From UBA9300 sp032260385 (GTDB taxonomy: Bacteria > Bacteroidota > Bacteroidia > Bacteroidales > VadinHA17), in contig JAVVEL010000010.1 in the NCBI GenBank assembly GCA_032260385.1, positions 20,589-84,588 of the forward strand: DNA of 64,000 bases, written 5' to 3'. Below the pieces are notes generated by a model. It was not told where the DNA came from, searched no databases, and saw only the letters and a program-made list of their open reading frames with translations. Of the stretch, positions 61,351-64,000 are shown piece by piece. The number at the start of each line of letters is the position of its first letter. Within the stretch, counting starts at the first letter, position 1. The position numbers and the translations under genes are program-made.

Positions 61351-63387
61351 TCATCTCTTGATAAGCGGAAACTCCGTTATCCTCAGCTTTGCACTGCCAT
61401 AGGGTATCAGTTCCAGTTCAACTGCTTCACCATCAGTTATTACCGGGCCGGGTGGCGGATCCGTTGCAGAGTTATCCTTTAAGCCCCAGCCGGGTAGTTT
61501 TATGCCCATGACCTTAAGTACTACGGGTGCTTCTTCAGTCCATTCTATATTTTGTTCATCCTCATTAGACCACAGCATGTCTCCCTTATCGGCAAAGGGG
61601 TAAGGTCCGATGGGATGTTTTTCAATACTGATGCTCCCGGCCGGATTTTCCTCATCAATCAGCAAGCCATAGTTCCAGTCTGTGGTCGGACTTATCTGCC
61701 AGTCTGTTGCACCCATATAATCATATTTGCTGTAACTCATCTCAGTTTCAGAATATTCCTTTCCTATCCTGAGGGAATAATACAGCGGACCTCTCAATAT
61801 TGAAATTGAATTATTGTACCTTCTCTCGGTTCTTATATTAAATGGTATAATGAGTGATACACTGTCACCGTCATTCCACTTGTTCAGTATTTTCACTGTT
61901 TCCCCGGCTTTGGCGCTTAAGGTGCCTCCTTTATGGCTAACAGTGCATTCCTCACTCCATTCGGGTATCCGGAGGTAGAGCGGAAACTCAATCCTGCTAC
62001 CGGTATTTATTATGAAGATTATTTTTCCTTCAAAGGGATAATCTGTTTCCTCGCTTATCTTGACCTGCAGGCCATTCCCGACCATCGCTCTGACCACAGA
62101 CGGGCCGTATATGCATGCTATAAGACCCCCGTCATGAGTAGCCATCCACATATGTTCCACCATCTTTGGCCAGCCCTGGTGCATATTGGCAAGGCAGCAG
62201 GGATAATTGGGCATAAGTCCGTAAATATTTGATTCATCCCTGTTGGTACTCCAGTTTCTTTTGGCGACACTTACGAGCACCTGGTTTGACTGCTGGTCGT
62301 ACTGGTGTGTCCAACCATCGGCTGTCATTGTACCGGGCAGGGCATTATAAGCCAGGGCTTCAAGCCTGTCGGCCAGTGAAATATCACCAAAAATACCAAA
62401 GAGTTTCTCAAGGGAGTACATATACTCCACCACGGCACACAGCTCGGTGCCCTGGGCCGGGCTTTTACCCGACAGATGCTCATCACCGGAGAATTTTCCT
62501 CCGGCCTGGCCGTGGTGTACAGCATAGTTTTTTATGCCGGTGAATGCGGCATCCTTAAACCTGTTATCCCCTGACTGCTGGTACCATAAACCGGGATATT
62601 TAATGGCCATCGCATTGTTTACCACATGGGCGGTCAGACCCTCTGCCTGCCAGTTATGTGGAATTCGTCCCTGTGAAACAGCATTTGAATCCCATGGAAA
62701 TGTATAATAGTACTCAGTCCAGTCGAAACTGTTCTGCTGTATTGACTCAATAGTTTCCAGTATCCAGGGTTCTTTCAATCTCCTGTAAAGCCAGTAAGCA
62801 ACAACGGCATGTTCCATTGCCCTTACCCCCCTCCATTCGTTGTCAGGCCAGTCGGGCTCATTCTCATACAGGTATCTGAAATAGCCCGTAAGCACATCCA
62901 GGACTTTCTGGTTACCCGTTGCCTCGTAAGCTTCCATCAATACTTTTGAAGCTACTGCCAGCGGCCACCTGTCGCTTAATGTTTCCGGACCGAACCATCC
63001 GTCAGGCCTGGAGCTGTTTAATATATAGTCCATCCATTCCCCAACCTTCAGCTTCAGCCTCTTATCATCAAGAATATATGCCAGGGGCACCAGCCCGTCA
63101 AGGTAATAGGGTCCACGTTCCCATGATTCACCTCCTTTGCCCTTCCATCCCGACAACACAAGATCTTCCCAGAACTCATCGAGATGACCGGTAAGACCGT
63201 CGGCCTGTGTCTCCAGTTGATCCCTGAGCCAGCCTTCAGCTTTTATGCTCCCCAGGGGCAGTTTAATATATGCTTCCTGAAACAGGGGTTTAGGGTTTAC
63301 GGGGTAAAGAGGCCTGTCCGGCTCTTTATTGCACCCGGCAAGTGCAAAGAATATCATTACGGCGCTGAGCAAAAGTGCATTTTTCAT
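61351..63387 (-). CDS. GH127 beta-L-arabinofuranosidase-like lipoprotein
   Basis: 678 residues. Lipobox LAGCNKE. The (alpha/alpha)6 barrel motif set of GH127 (DUF1680) is clear: LPLGSIKAEGWLRDQL, GPYYLDGLVPLAYIL, and the zinc-thiolate active site TELCAVVEYM (Glu about 313, Cys about 315) and NYPCCLANMHQGWP (two Cys about 397-398). GH127 uses a cysteine nucleophile held by zinc to cut beta-L-arabinofuranose links. Among peptidases, it is the only glycan-active enzyme here, with no susCD pair in the window. Ends 58 bp from the S37 gene. Confidence 0.9.
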   Translation of the reverse strand: MKNALLLSAVMIFFALAGCNKEPDRPLYPVNPKPLFQEAYIKLPLGSIKAEGWLRDQLETQADGLTGHLDEFWEDLVLSGWKGKGGESWERGPYYLDGLVPLAYILDDKRLKLKVGEWMDYILNSSRPDGWFGPETLSDRWPLAVASKVLMEAYEATGNQKVLDVLTGYFRYLYENEPDWPDNEWRGVRAMEHAVVAYWLYRRLKEPWILETIESIQQNSFDWTEYYYTFPWDSNAVSQGRIPHNWQAEGLTAHVVNNAMAIKYPGLWYQQSGDNRFKDAAFTGIKNYAVHHGQAGGKFSGDEHLSGKSPAQGTELCAVVEYMYSLEKLFGIFGDISLADRLEALAYNALPGTMTADGWTHQYDQQSNQVLVSVAKRNWSTNRDESNIYGLMPNYPCCLANMHQGWPKMVEHMWMATHDGGLIACIYGPSVVRAMVGNGLQVKISEETDYPFEGKIIFIINTGSRIEFPLYLRIPEWSEECTVSHKGGTLSAKAGETVKILNKWNDGDSVSLIIPFNIRTERRYNNSISILRGPLYYSLRIGKEYSETEMSYSKYDYMGATDWQISPTTDWNYGLLIDEENPAGSISIEKHPIGPYPFADKGDMLWSNEDEQNIEWTEEAPVVLKVMGIKLPGWGLKDNSATDPPPGPVITDGEAVELELIPYGSAKLRITEFPLIKR

Positions 63388-64000
63388 TTTACGGGCAATT
63401 TTTTTGTAAGGTAAAATTATATAAAAGTTGATAAAGTTAGAGTTGATAATGTTAAATGCAGGATGGTGCTTCTCTACTATTCACGTATTATACGCTGCTG
63501 TGACCTCCAACTGTATCATAAGAAACCTTTTGGCGAGGTAAATGCATGAAAATGTAAGCCTAAATCCCTGACAAACCGATAAATTCTGAGCCTGGGATTT
63601 TTTTTGTTGTAAAATTATAATACATTTGATAATATATTTCTAACCTAAAACTTAACCTGATTAATTCACAAACTCAATTTTCAAGTAAAAATACATCATT
63701 AATTTTTTCAAAATAGGATTTATTATCCAAGAACACACAATATTTCCGGATTGACCATCATTACTATAAATAATTGAGCATAATTCTCCCACCCCGGTAA
63801 CCTTTGTATTACCATACCACTATCAATTTCCTGCATGTAAAAGAACGTTTTGGCGTGATTGTCAGTGGTTTAAATTCTAAGAGTTTCAAAGATACACAGG
63901 CATTTCTCAAATTCCCATCTACTGTAAAACTGCACAGGCAACTCAATTTTCACTTTGGACTTCATTATTTTCACTTTTGCAGCGACCTTTAAGACTTTAA
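63388..64000. other. AT-rich stretch with no supportable gene
   Basis: 613 bp, clearly AT-richer than the coding parts. It begins with GTTGATAAAG-type micro-repeats (63424-63451) like those at 28.05 kb. AAATCCC (63562-63568) and GGGATTT (63594-63600) plus a T-run form a long-loop, weak terminator-like pair. TTTTGGCG occurs near 63527 and 63848. A 62-codon frame at 63804-63992 has no family features and no promoter, and is not called. The element that this end belongs to may lie beyond the window. Confidence 0.5.

Noticed and set aside
63804..63992. 62-codon plus-strand ORF near the right edge
   Set aside because: No family motif, atypical composition, no promoter or ribosome-binding context; the region is AT-rich and looks non-coding.

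Overview
The window reads as chromosomal DNA of an anaerobic, protein-fermenting member of the Bacteroidota, probably Bacteroidales-like. This rests on families largely confined to that phylum (DUF5606, DUF3276 PUR-type protein, long NusB, LysM plus type-1 periplasmic-binding protein, GldJ/SUMF1-like lipoprotein). It also rests on the run nusB-DUF1573-yajC-ybbR-coaE and on several TAnnTTTG promoter elements, two of them with a TTTG box 18 nt upstream. Genus cannot be told from the sequence alone. I saw no rRNA, tRNA, IS element, prophage or CRISPR array.

Layout. 1-5 kb: end of a DUF819 transporter, an outer-membrane beta-barrel, and hutI-ftcD of histidine degradation. 5-10.4 kb (minus): housekeeping run nusB, DUF1573, yajC, ybbR, coaE, TerB-DnaJ, DUF5606, NlpC/P60. 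10.5-20 kb: DUF3276, DUF456, arcC-argF (ATP from carbamoyl phosphate), a lipoprotein, ftsK-lolA, and a PgpH-like 7TM-HD phosphodiesterase. 20-27 kb: a large BNR-propeller secreted protein, an Fn3-like/SUMF1 lipoprotein, mazG, and a divergent SAM-hydrolase-family protein. 27-36 kb (plus): phoH, purC, nfnAB, a dihydroorotate-dehydrogenase-like gene, LysM-PBP1, and an ECF sigma/anti-sigma/Spy-like trio. 36-42.6 kb (minus): a TPR protein and a four-gene NAD-linked [FeFe]-hydrogenase operon. 42.9-61.3 kb: a peptidase island (M28, PepT, M14, S15, S9/DPP4, M24, S9, S37) interrupted by an acyltransferase/zinc-ribbon pair. 61.3-63.4 kb: a GH127 beta-L-arabinofuranosidase-like lipoprotein, then about 600 bp of AT-rich DNA without a gene.

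How it fits together. Secreted or cell-envelope peptidases, five of them from families that act at proline, would turn peptides into amino acids. Hut enzymes and OTC/carbamate kinase fit histidine and arginine catabolism. NfnAB and the bifurcating-type hydrogenase would balance ferredoxin, NADH and NADPH and release H2. This is inference from gene content.

Most unusual points: an HndB-type subunit that has lost every cysteine; the density and proline bias of the peptidase island, with a decayed S15 remnant; a family of short tandem repeats (7, 8, 9 and 33 bp units) placed almost only between genes, one ending one base before a start codon; and a SAM-hydroxide-adenosyltransferase homologue with altered active-site motifs. 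I found no defence or mobile system, and nothing I can defend as a wholly new multi-gene system.
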